IMG/VR virus record: IMGVR_UViG_3300009182_000141
Coordinates: 1 to 38,777 of that record
Direction: 5' to 3' (one strand)
Length of the DNA: 38,777 nt
DNA from: a virus
Positions 1 to 8,706 of this stretch are shown here, piece after piece (the stretch's first letter is position 1; every line of letters begins with the position of its first letter). The notes beneath the pieces were generated by a model, which was given only the letters and a program-made list of their open reading frames with translations, searched no databases and had not been told where the DNA came from. The translations under genes and the position numbers were made by a program.

Positions 1-521
1 CTGCTTATTATATGGGTTCCCCTGGTGCCCCATCTGAGAAATGGTCTGGTATTAGACAAATGAGCGACGCTGATTTTAATAGTGCCATAAATAATCGTGG
101 AGGAATAGATAAAGATATGTTAGATAACATAGCTGAGTATGACAAGGCTTTAGGAGATCTTCAAAAAACTATGACAGATCTAAAAGTATCTATGATACCT
201 TTAATAAAGGCTGCTACTGCAATTGTTAAAGCTGTTACTTTTATTTTAAATCCCGTTAAGATGCCTGAGGGTTTTTGGAATGGTGGTAAAAAACCTGAAG
301 ACTTAAAAGATAAATCTGCAGAAGCTGCAGCTAGAGCTGCTAAAGATATGAAAGAGGCTGCTAAACAATTTAAAGATGGTGTAGATGGTTATACCGGTAA
401 AACTGGGACTGTTGGTGGGGGACGTCGTGGAAGTCATTCATTACCACCTGGTTGGGGCTATATGAGTAATCAGCAATATTTAATTGATATGGCTGAGAAT
501 CTTGGAGCATTTGAATTCTAA
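1..521 (+). CDS. C-terminal part of a probable tape measure protein (partial)
   Basis: The reading frame is open from position 3 to the TAA at 519-521 with no stop upstream, so this is the 3' end of a longer gene cut by the window edge; the ATG at 12 is probably internal. The visible 172 residues hold a helical stretch rich in Ala, Lys and Asp, a short hydrophobic patch (VSMIPLIKAATAIVKAVTFI) and a Gly-rich tail. A long protein ending just before the tail tip genes is most often the tape measure protein, which sets tail length. That call rests mainly on position. The stop overlaps the next start by one base (TAATG), so the two are translationally coupled. Confidence 0.5.
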   Translation, partial: AYYMGSPGAPSEKWSGIRQMSDADFNSAINNRGGIDKDMLDNIAEYDKALGDLQKTMTDLKVSMIPLIKAATAIVKAVTFILNPVKMPEGFWNGGKKPEDLKDKSAEAAARAAKDMKEAAKQFKDGVDGYTGKTGTVGGGRRGSHSLPPGWGYMSNQQYLIDMAENLGAFEF

Positions 522-3208
522 TGGAACAAGTAACACCTAATAAAAAGATTGAAATCTATTTAGATGAAAGTAGATTAGGAGTTTCAGAACCTGCCTTCGA
601 ATATGGAAGGCAGGCTTCTGCTTTATTTGCATCCACAGATACTTCATCTTGTGGGATTATTTTCAGATCTGGATGGGAAGTTAAATCTTATGCAGATTTT
701 GAAGATGCTATTTTTGACAGGCTTGAAATTCAAGATTCAGTTATTGATACTTCTGATGCTGAATATGATTCTACTCTGGTGTTTGGGTTTCAATCTAGAA
801 AACCAAGCAATGCTAATATGCTTAATGTTAATGCTGGGGCCTCATCAAATCAAGCTTCTCAAGGTCATAAAGCATGGAAAAGACAAATTCAAGCTGGTCA
901 CGATTTAGCTAATATAACTTTATCTGCTGACGTTGACGCATTTCCTTATCCTGACATAGATGATAATGCAATTGCAATGGATCCTACTATAACTGTAGAT
1001 AGGGTTTTTAAAACCATATCTAATGATTCAGTAGACTCTTCATTTATATTTATTATAAGTATCATAGAACCTATCCATGTTATAGCTGGTTTAAAATTTA
1101 GACTATATTTTAATGCTAACTCCGGAGAAACTGTAGAGAATGGAATTAAAGTAACTGGAACTGGACAATATTGCTGGCTTGTCAGAAGTAATCGTGCAGT
1201 TCTTATGGAGAAGTTAGTTGGTAATGATAATCATTGGACTAAAAGACATGAATGTTTTGGTAATTGGTTTAATGATAGCAATTCATCAATGACCATTAGA
1301 ATCATTAAATCTGGATCATGTTATAAATCAAGTGAAGGTCCTAATGGTTTTATTAAAACTAGATTTATATCTACTAATAATTCTGTTACAGGAAGTCCGA
1401 CAGATATAATTAAAAGTATTCACGCAATACTTACCAAGACTCCTTCTGAATTTGAAGATCATTATATGGTACCTGGTAGTCATCAGGCCACAACTTTATC
1501 CCCACTACGATTAGATATTCGTAGAGATATGATGGGTGCTTTTTCTTTTATTAGATATAAGTACAGAACTGAAGGTCCATATATTGCAAATGATTCTGTA
1601 TTTAGTTTAACAGATTACCCCACTGATGGTCAAACAATACTTCTCAACTGGGATTATTGTAAAAAAGATGGCACAGATCTGATCTGTAAATTATATAGAA
1701 ACGATATTAATGTTGAGTTAGATGTTAATTCTTCAAATTTAACTAACAACAAAATTTTGTATAATTTACCTGAGGGTGTTACTGAATATTTTGTAAAATG
1801 TTTTTGGTATTGTTCAGATTTAAATTCTCCACGATTAAATTCTTGGAGAGTTAAAAAGTCTGCATATCTTCAGCAATCAGGTACGACTGGACATAAATTA
1901 GAAACAGCACCATATTATAAGACATCTATTATGTCTTTTAATTATTCATCTGCAGAAAGAGCATGGGCACAAGAAGATTTTAATTTTGTTGTTGCTGATC
2001 CTTTAGATACTCTATCGTTGTTTACTGCTAGGACTGTAATTCCAGTAAAAGTAATAAATAAAGATACATCTAATGGGAAACAAAACATTATGTTTAGAGG
2101 ATACACAGTTCGTGTTAGTGCTGAGAGGCAATCTTCTAAAGATGGTGTATTCCCTAAAACAGGATGGAACATCTTTACAGCTATGTGTAAAGGTCAGTGG
2201 AAAATATTAGCCTCCACTACAGTTGATACTCCAATTACTACAACCTTTTATTCTAAAGGTGACGTTGATATGAATGGTAATGTTGTAACTGATGATGGAA
2301 CTCCATACCTAGCATCTGAATTTGTTAGATCATTTATTAGTAGGGCAGGTTATGACTATTATAATGATTTTGATTTCCCCACTGATATACCTATTAGAGT
2401 ATTGGCTGGAAGTAATCTTGATTTTTCAAATACAGTTGATATGCTTGAAATTAATGGGGATGTAATTGAAAGCATTTGTAGGGATTACCTAGCTCATGTT
2501 TTGATGCGTGATGAAAATATAGGAACAAATGGTAAATGGATATTAGTTCCACCCAAGGTTGCACCTTTTACTAATCTATGTAATTTTATAACCTCAGGTC
2601 CACAAGTGAGTGTAGGACAAAAAAAGTTAAATGCTTTTCTTCCTTCTTATTCTGGTATGACAGATCCTAATGTAGATAGTGCAACGTATGGTCAAGTTAT
2701 ACCCCATTGTAGTATAAGATCTAAAAGTTTTAACACTACTGTACTTGAACCTGAATGTAATTGGCTACTTGTATCTGGTATTGGTGAATTTAGTAGTAAA
2801 TCTCCAAACATGACTTATGCAGTTGGTTATAATCCTATAAGTTATAATAGACCTGGAGAAAATACCGCCGATCCTAATCATCCTGATTATATTGGTTGGA
2901 GAAAACCCATGTGGGTAATTGATCCCTCTTTAACAGGTCATAATCCCTATAAAGTTCAAGCTGTATTATCTACGGTATGGAGACGAATTGCATATCTATC
3001 ATTTCATGCTATTAAAATGTGTACATTTGTAGCTCCAATGATTGAGATACCTCATGAAACAAATACTAATGCAACTAGAATTTTAAGGTATGGAGATCCA
3101 GTGCTTATTGATGGAACTCAATTTTTAATTAGAAATGTAAATCCTTCATTTAAGAAAAACGGATTGCAATACGCGTCATACGAATGTGAAGGATATAGGT
3201 CTTTATAA
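521..3208 (+). CDS. Large tail-tip / minor tail protein
   Basis: An 895-residue protein with no signal peptide or membrane segment. It follows the tape-measure-like gene, where siphoviruses keep distal tail and hub proteins. The C-terminal ~70 residues (YGDPVLIDGTQFLIRNVNP, then a Tyr-rich end) read like the beta-rich terminal domain of a baseplate hub, but I recognise no family with certainty. The body is rich in Asn, Ser and Asp, typical of virion surface proteins. Three CCCCACT heptamers lie inside it (1500, 1618, 2377). Start and stop overlap the neighbours by one base each, so it belongs to one polycistronic tail message. Confidence 0.55.
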   Translation: MEQVTPNKKIEIYLDESRLGVSEPAFEYGRQASALFASTDTSSCGIIFRSGWEVKSYADFEDAIFDRLEIQDSVIDTSDAEYDSTLVFGFQSRKPSNANMLNVNAGASSNQASQGHKAWKRQIQAGHDLANITLSADVDAFPYPDIDDNAIAMDPTITVDRVFKTISNDSVDSSFIFIISIIEPIHVIAGLKFRLYFNANSGETVENGIKVTGTGQYCWLVRSNRAVLMEKLVGNDNHWTKRHECFGNWFNDSNSSMTIRIIKSGSCYKSSEGPNGFIKTRFISTNNSVTGSPTDIIKSIHAILTKTPSEFEDHYMVPGSHQATTLSPLRLDIRRDMMGAFSFIRYKYRTEGPYIANDSVFSLTDYPTDGQTILLNWDYCKKDGTDLICKLYRNDINVELDVNSSNLTNNKILYNLPEGVTEYFVKCFWYCSDLNSPRLNSWRVKKSAYLQQSGTTGHKLETAPYYKTSIMSFNYSSAERAWAQEDFNFVVADPLDTLSLFTARTVIPVKVINKDTSNGKQNIMFRGYTVRVSAERQSSKDGVFPKTGWNIFTAMCKGQWKILASTTVDTPITTTFYSKGDVDMNGNVVTDDGTPYLASEFVRSFISRAGYDYYNDFDFPTDIPIRVLAGSNLDFSNTVDMLEINGDVIESICRDYLAHVLMRDENIGTNGKWILVPPKVAPFTNLCNFITSGPQVSVGQKKLNAFLPSYSGMTDPNVDSATYGQVIPHCSIRSKSFNTTVLEPECNWLLVSGIGEFSSKSPNMTYAVGYNPISYNRPGENTADPNHPDYIGWRKPMWVIDPSLTGHNPYKVQAVLSTVWRRIAYLSFHAIKMCTFVAPMIEIPHETNTNATRILRYGDPVLIDGTQFLIRNVNPSFKKNGLQYASYECEGYRSL

Positions 3209-3453
3209 TGCAGGCACAGAAAAGATTACAAGATTGGGTAAAAGAATTAGCTAGGAGGACTCACGGTCAAACTGGTGATACTAGACTTGTATTTGGAAGA
3301 CAATTAACTTTCATGCATAGTGCATCGCAAATGGCTCAATTTCCAATGGGTGATTCTATTCAAATGCAAGATATGGTTTCAGGTTCTTCAACTTTTGGAA
3401 TGTTTTATTCTTGTGTTGATATAGATGTAGTAGATGGTGGAGTTGTTAGATGA
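3208..3453 (+). CDS. Small tail-operon protein, unknown
   Basis: An 81-residue protein coupled to both neighbours: its ATG overlaps the previous stop by one base (TAATG) and its own stop overlaps the next start by four (ATGA). No family is recognised. The N-terminal ~20 residues are basic (QKRLQDWVKELARRTHGQTG) and the rest is Met- and Gln-rich with no membrane segment. Its place between two very large tail proteins suggests a small tail-tip component or assembly factor; this is inferred from context only. Confidence 0.5.
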   Translation: MQAQKRLQDWVKELARRTHGQTGDTRLVFGRQLTFMHSASQMAQFPMGDSIQMQDMVSGSSTFGMFYSCVDIDVVDGGVVR

Positions 3454-6400
3454 GTAGTAACGGGAGGATAAGGTTCAGGGATAAAATAGAAATAAAAATA
3501 AAAAGTGCTGGATCTTTTACTGGAACTGATTATTCGCATGAAGCCAAAGCTTCAAGCCTGTATGCTGTTGATGTCAATAATTTATTGACTGGTTTATCTG
3601 TATATATTAAATCAGTACATACCCCCACTACAAATTCTTGGACTGCAACTTATAGAGGGCCTAATGAACCTTTTGGTGGATATACTGTAAGTGGCAGTAC
3701 ATTTAAAAATACTTTATCTATGTCTTGTGTACTTGAAGATATTAAAGCTTATGCTACAAGATTTAGTAAGATAAAAATAGTTGTTGGGTCTATTAAAATA
3801 TATGTTGATGATGTTTTATCTACTACACTTGCAGGATTTGATATTACAAGTGATGCTATGGGTCCTATTTGGGGACCTATATTTTCAGGCTTAGTTAAAG
3901 TTGAAGGAGGTGCAACAGCTCAAGTTACAACTTCATTTATTGGTCCTCCTACTTATGGTTCATATGATTTAACTTCAAGTGCAGTTTCAACTGTATCTGG
4001 GGGTTGGAGATTTATGGAAAATGGTAATTGGTATTCGCATGATGTAATACTTCCAGATATCTCTAATGAAGCACCTAAATGTGGAAAATCTCTAGGTCCC
4101 CCTCCACCTGCTCCACAGTTTACTATATGTACCCCATTTGATATACATTTGACTAACTGCGTTATTTCAAATAATACGTGGGGTAATCATATAAACAGTG
4201 TTCATTCTATACATAAGAGTGCTTACAGTACTTCAAGTAGTGGTTTTGGAGACCATTCTGAAGAAGAAAGAATAGGAGGATCTATACATTTTATTCCCAA
4301 ATTAGCTAGAGATTTGGCTAGAATAAATAAAGATTTTGGTGCGTCTATATTTAGATGGGCTACGCCTCGTTGTCAGTCTAATTCGTCACGTGAAATTGCT
4401 TTGATACATTTAGGTGGAGGTGGAAATAAAAATGGAAGCACTGTCACTAATAAAATATCAAATATAGTTCAACATAGTTCAGCTAGGGCAGAAGAAGTAT
4501 TTAACGATAAATCTGCAATTGAATCTATGTTAGATGTTATCCCATATAGTTTGATAACTGTATCTCACTTTAAATATGTAAACAGTGAGGATTATGATGG
4601 TAGTGGAAATGGACATCAGGATAGAGATGTTGAAGTATTTTCTTTTGAATATCCATACACTGTAGAAACATATCATGAGGGCACAGCTCCATATATGCAT
4701 CATGATAATAAAATTGCTAGGTATTGGAATACAGTAGCCAATCCTTGGTGGAGTTATGGATATGTGTCTGGTAAATGGAATCTATATGGATCTCCAACTA
4801 ATTGGGCAGATTATTGGGGGCCAAGCCGTGAACAATACCTTGCTGAAGCTAAGAAAAGAAATTCAGTTATAACAGATACTTTAGAAGCTTCAGCACACAC
4901 TCCATTTTTAGATGCATTTAATTCTAATGGTGAAAAAGATGTAGACGGTAATCCTGTTGGTTTAAGGTGGGTAGGTATGTGTAGATGGATTAATCAAACT
5001 ATTACTCCCCCTACTTCTGTTGCATTAGATGAAACAAGTAGTACGTTGTGGTCAGTAAAAGATTCTTTAGGTTCTATTACTTTTAATCATACTAATATGG
5101 TTATATCATCTACAGTATCTGAATTAGAGGTTACTCTAGTGGTAAATACTTTTGACATACCTCCATATATGTATCCTTCTATATGTGATAGGATATTCTT
5201 AAACTGGTCTCCAACTAATGTATCTTATATTAAAGTATACTCTGTTGGACGTGGTGGGCATGAAGAATTATATAAATGGAATATATCTGATACTGCAACT
5301 GAACGTAACCATATTTACTATCATCCAAAAGTAGCCGATAACAAATATGCTGGTTCATGGGCTACAGATAATGGTTCTGGTATTGCAGATGATTTAGGAA
5401 CAGACTCTCTAGGATCTGGTATTAGTTCATTAACTATGTCAGGATCTGATACCGCTGAAAATTTCATGCTGACTGGAGATAGAACTCAAACTAAAATAAA
5501 ATTTTTAATAGGGTTTACATCTACAGCATCAACAGTAACTTTAAACTATCCGACTTTTTATAAGTGTGTAAATACTAAAAGACAGGTATGGGAAAATGGC
5601 AGTGCCGTAGCGACTATATTTAATGATGGTCCAGGAGTTAGGCTTGGTAATAATCTATATTATTATGGAGGCATAAACATTCCTCCACTTGTAAATGGAA
5701 TTCCTTATAAAAGCACAGTTATAGATTGGTTAATGGATAGAAGATGCTTGTTAGAATCTGTTCATCCATATACAGGTGGCGCAGTAGATTTGACAACTGA
5801 ATTAACTCAGCTATATGATACTTTTGAAGTTCAATCAATAGCCTCAGTAGACGGTAATACTATTTCTTCCTTGCTTCCTGTTGCAGATAATAATCCAAAA
5901 TGGGTTTGTGCATTAACAAATGGAGCATCTGAAATTCCGCCTTGGTCTGCATTTGCACATAATATAAGAGATAGTGATTGGAATGAAATTCCTGGAAGTT
6001 TCTTTGGGGGTGTTTGGTCAATGTGTCAATTACCTAGAAAATTAGTTAACTCAGGAAATTTTCCTGCTATACTAACTAATCCCTCTAATACTATACAGTC
6101 TACATTGTTATACACTTTAACAAATTGGAAAGTGACAGGTAGTGAACCTATTGTTGATAATTATGAAATATCTAATTGGAAAGTAAAAGTTAATTCTACT
6201 GAGTATGCTAAAGTAAATCCTTGGCATGGGTACACTTCAATTATTGATGGTGGAGGTTCTGACTACACAGAAACTGGTGGAGTAGCAATTGAACATAATA
6301 AATTTAATGGCGAGTATTGGTACGCTTTTGTAACATCTGGAAACCTATTTGTTGGTAGATCAAAATTCTACTTCCCCACTATAGATGACAGTATTACTCA

Positions 6401-6863
6401 GGTGACTTATTCTAATAATAGTAGTAAGCCTTGTTTAATGTTTGCTCCTAATGGTGTCTTATATATCGTCTATAACTCTGGTTCCAACGTTGTTTACAGA
6501 ACATCCACAGACCAAAGTCTAACTTGGAGTAGTGAAATAATTTTGTTTTCTGGAAAAACTAACGTACGATCAACTGTTAACGATTTTAATAATGACATTG
6601 TATTTTCTGCTTTTGGATATATTTCAGGGTCTTCTGGTCCTGGTTATCTATATGTAATACCTTATGGTGGAGGTGATATATCTTTGCCATCTGAGGTAAT
6701 AGCTAAAGATTCAACTGGAGCCAATCTTCGTTTAGCAGATAATTCATATGATCTAAATTTCTTAGCTGGTCAATTAGTTTTAATGTGTAATAAAGATGGA
6801 GATTCATTTTATTCCCACTATTGTTCAAAAGACAATGGTTTAAGTTTCGATAAGGTGTTTTAA
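3450..6863 (+). CDS. Very large tail-tip protein with Asp-box-like repeats at the C-terminus
   Basis: A 1137-residue protein, probably an adhesin or central tail fibre. The body is rich in Ser, Thr, Gly, Asn and Tyr with predicted beta structure. The last ~150 residues contain two Asp-box/BNR-like motifs of sialidase-type beta-propellers, STDQSLTW and SKDNGLSF, each following a hydrophobic strand. Asp boxes occur in carbohydrate-binding propellers and would fit receptor recognition. No catalytic sialidase residues were identified. It starts inside the previous stop (ATGA) and ends directly before the next ATG. The role in host recognition is inferred. Confidence 0.55.
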   Translation: MSSNGRIRFRDKIEIKIKSAGSFTGTDYSHEAKASSLYAVDVNNLLTGLSVYIKSVHTPTTNSWTATYRGPNEPFGGYTVSGSTFKNTLSMSCVLEDIKAYATRFSKIKIVVGSIKIYVDDVLSTTLAGFDITSDAMGPIWGPIFSGLVKVEGGATAQVTTSFIGPPTYGSYDLTSSAVSTVSGGWRFMENGNWYSHDVILPDISNEAPKCGKSLGPPPPAPQFTICTPFDIHLTNCVISNNTWGNHINSVHSIHKSAYSTSSSGFGDHSEEERIGGSIHFIPKLARDLARINKDFGASIFRWATPRCQSNSSREIALIHLGGGGNKNGSTVTNKISNIVQHSSARAEEVFNDKSAIESMLDVIPYSLITVSHFKYVNSEDYDGSGNGHQDRDVEVFSFEYPYTVETYHEGTAPYMHHDNKIARYWNTVANPWWSYGYVSGKWNLYGSPTNWADYWGPSREQYLAEAKKRNSVITDTLEASAHTPFLDAFNSNGEKDVDGNPVGLRWVGMCRWINQTITPPTSVALDETSSTLWSVKDSLGSITFNHTNMVISSTVSELEVTLVVNTFDIPPYMYPSICDRIFLNWSPTNVSYIKVYSVGRGGHEELYKWNISDTATERNHIYYHPKVADNKYAGSWATDNGSGIADDLGTDSLGSGISSLTMSGSDTAENFMLTGDRTQTKIKFLIGFTSTASTVTLNYPTFYKCVNTKRQVWENGSAVATIFNDGPGVRLGNNLYYYGGINIPPLVNGIPYKSTVIDWLMDRRCLLESVHPYTGGAVDLTTELTQLYDTFEVQSIASVDGNTISSLLPVADNNPKWVCALTNGASEIPPWSAFAHNIRDSDWNEIPGSFFGGVWSMCQLPRKLVNSGNFPAILTNPSNTIQSTLLYTLTNWKVTGSEPIVDNYEISNWKVKVNSTEYAKVNPWHGYTSIIDGGGSDYTETGGVAIEHNKFNGEYWYAFVTSGNLFVGRSKFYFPTIDDSITQVTYSNNSSKPCLMFAPNGVLYIVYNSGSNVVYRTSTDQSLTWSSEIILFSGKTNVRSTVNDFNNDIVFSAFGYISGSSGPGYLYVIPYGGGDISLPSEVIAKDSTGANLRLADNSYDLNFLAGQLVLMCNKDGDSFYSHYCSKDNGLSFDKVF

Positions 6864-7847
6864 ATGACAGTAAACTATCTAGGATCTCAGGTTCCTGTTC
6901 CTCAGTTAATAACTAACAGGATGTTTATATCTGATTACAATGTAGGATCTGCTTTACCGGATTATGTTGGTGCATTTCATGTAGAGACAGGAGATACATT
7001 TTGGTCAAGCAAATTTAATAGAAATGCTGCCTACCTAGATGTTATTGCTCAGTCTGGGTGTGGAATGATAGCTATATCTAATGGTTTAGATATATCAACT
7101 GTATCTGGTTTAACAGTAAGTGTATCGGCAGGTACTGCATTAATCAATGGGGTAATTCAAAATAAAAACGCGACTAACGTTGTAGTAAATAACAATACTA
7201 CAAATTATGTCTGGTTTAAAAAAGATGGAACATTTGAAGTAACAACTTCTGTTACTCCTCCAGCTTCCATGCCTTCTGTTTATATTGGACTTGTAGTAAC
7301 TGTATCTGGTTCTGTTACAGTATGCGATAAAACCGGAGTTGTTTTTAATAAATCTGGTTTAATGTACCGTGAAACAAATGATACATCTATCCCCACTGGA
7401 ACAATAGATTCTTCGCTTGTTGTAATAACTAAAACAAAATCTGGAAGTTATATTTGGGATGGTGTTGTATATAATGCCATATCTCCCGTTAAAGAAGTAC
7501 AATCTGTTACTTCTAATAAGTCTGAAACTACAGCAGATAGAAATTCTGTAGTTACAAATACTGGGGCTTCCTCTAAACCTATAATCACACTTGAAGCTGC
7601 CTCTATTGGAGTTGTAAGACAATTTATTGTTACTGATTCTGATGGCATTAGGATAAAAGCTAATAGTGGGGATACTATACGTGTAATAAATAACATTACA
7701 GCTTCAGCCGGATATGTTGAATCCACAGCTGTTGGTGCTTTTATTACTTTAATATGCTATTCATCAAATTCATGGATTTGCTCTAATTTTTGTGGCCCTT
7801 GGACTAATGGTACTTGGACTGCTCGACCGAGTGATATTTTCAGTTAA
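6864..7847 (+). CDS. Tail fibre / baseplate-appendage structural protein
   Basis: A 327-residue Thr-, Val- and Ser-rich beta-type protein beginning immediately after the preceding stop. The N-terminal ~90 residues (through AAYLDVIAQSGCGMIAISNG) and the alternating hydrophobic strands after them resemble phage fibre proteins with an N-terminal virion-anchoring part, but no named family is secure. CCCCACT is present at 7391 and AGTGGGG at 7665. It lies between the large tip proteins and the pectate-lyase-like spike, so attachment of the spike or host binding is the likeliest role. Confidence 0.5.
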   Translation: MTVNYLGSQVPVPQLITNRMFISDYNVGSALPDYVGAFHVETGDTFWSSKFNRNAAYLDVIAQSGCGMIAISNGLDISTVSGLTVSVSAGTALINGVIQNKNATNVVVNNNTTNYVWFKKDGTFEVTTSVTPPASMPSVYIGLVVTVSGSVTVCDKTGVVFNKSGLMYRETNDTSIPTGTIDSSLVVITKTKSGSYIWDGVVYNAISPVKEVQSVTSNKSETTADRNSVVTNTGASSKPIITLEAASIGVVRQFIVTDSDGIRIKANSGDTIRVINNITASAGYVESTAVGAFITLICYSSNSWICSNFCGPWTNGTWTARPSDIFS

Positions 7848-7848
7848 A

Positions 7849-8178
7849 ATGGAAAACACAGAACATTTAGAACATACAGAACATCACAGTGAAGTTCCAC
7901 CATCTAATAAATTACAATTTGATGGGAGAATATCTATTGGAAATGTCATAACATTTGTATCGGCAGTATTCCTTCTTTGCTCTGGTTATATAAAACTAGA
8001 TGAACGAAGTAACACTAACGCTGAAGGGCTTGCAAAAGTTCAGAAACAAGTAGATGATAATAACATAGAACATCTAAAAGCTTTTGAAAAACTATCTGGT
8101 AATATGAATGAGATAGCCAAAATTTTAGTTGGTCTAAGCCACGACGTTCAAAATATAAAGGAAACAGTAAAGAAATAA
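7849..8178 (+). CDS. Small membrane protein with coiled coil, possible holin-like protein
   Basis: A 109-residue protein. The open frame extends back to 7792, but the ATG at 7849 starts just after the previous stop and avoids a 56-base overlap, so it is preferred. The first ~28 residues are His- and Glu-rich (EHLEHTEHHSEV); then comes one membrane segment (about residues 30-48, VITFVSAVFLLCSGYI) followed by an amphipathic helical stretch compatible with a coiled coil. One membrane helix plus a coiled coil in a tail/lysis neighbourhood fits a holin-type or XhlA-like membrane protein, although XhlA carries its membrane helix at the other end. Function is not established. Confidence 0.5.
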   Translation: MENTEHLEHTEHHSEVPPSNKLQFDGRISIGNVITFVSAVFLLCSGYIKLDERSNTNAEGLAKVQKQVDDNNIEHLKAFEKLSGNMNEIAKILVGLSHDVQNIKETVKK

Positions 8179-8179
8179 C

Positions 8180-8704
8180 ATGGGACAAGATTCTCAATAT
8201 CTATCAAGTCGTCCAACTTTAGTAAATGGACAAACTGTAGTTCCACAAACTGATGTTACAGGTAGCGCGCTCGCAACTTTGACAAGTTTAATTGCTGGTG
8301 AAGATCTAACAAATAATGTATTAGGCGTTACTAGCAAATCTGTAGTGTCTGCTACTTACTCTAGGTCTACTTATTGTTCAGTATCTAGCGGTTCTCAAGT
8401 AGTTTCTGGTGTAGTTAAATCTAGCGCAGGTCAATTACTTTCTCTAAATGTGAGTAATGCTAACGCTTCTGCTAGATATTTATGGATAAAAAACTCAACT
8501 GCCGCACCAGCAAGTGCTGAAGCTGCTAATCTTCAAGTTCATGTTTTTTATCTCCCACCTAGTTCTAGTCTTGATCTATCTAAATTTTTTCAAGACACTG
8601 GATTATATTTTTCTACTGGTATATCTTGGGGAATTTCTACTTCTGCAACTTCTTATACTGCTGGAACCGCTTCTGATCACTTAGTAAATGCTGGATACCT
8701 TTAA
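8180..8704 (+). CDS. Virion structural protein of the hypothetical phage type
   Basis: A 174-residue beta-rich protein full of Ser, Ala, Thr and Val, with no membrane segment. The C-terminal third (LQVHVFYLPPSSSLDL, then TGLYFSTGISWGIS and a DHLVNAGYL end) matches in style a widespread small phage structural protein seen near fibre and capsid-decoration genes. I infer a decoration or fibre-associated subunit. It starts one base after the upstream stop and ends two bases before the spike gene, so it is part of the tail operon. Confidence 0.45.
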   Translation: MGQDSQYLSSRPTLVNGQTVVPQTDVTGSALATLTSLIAGEDLTNNVLGVTSKSVVSATYSRSTYCSVSSGSQVVSGVVKSSAGQLLSLNVSNANASARYLWIKNSTAAPASAEAANLQVHVFYLPPSSSLDLSKFFQDTGLYFSTGISWGISTSATSYTAGTASDHLVNAGYL

Positions 8705-8706
8705 AC

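Noticed and set aside
603-908. 101-codon frame inside the 895-residue tail gene
   Set aside because: It is an out-of-frame shadow with no ribosome binding site and a Leu/Met-rich composition typical of frame shift.
7359-7726. Two leftward frames of 87 and 92 codons inside the fibre gene
   Set aside because: They are antisense shadows of a well-supported coding region with no independent signals.
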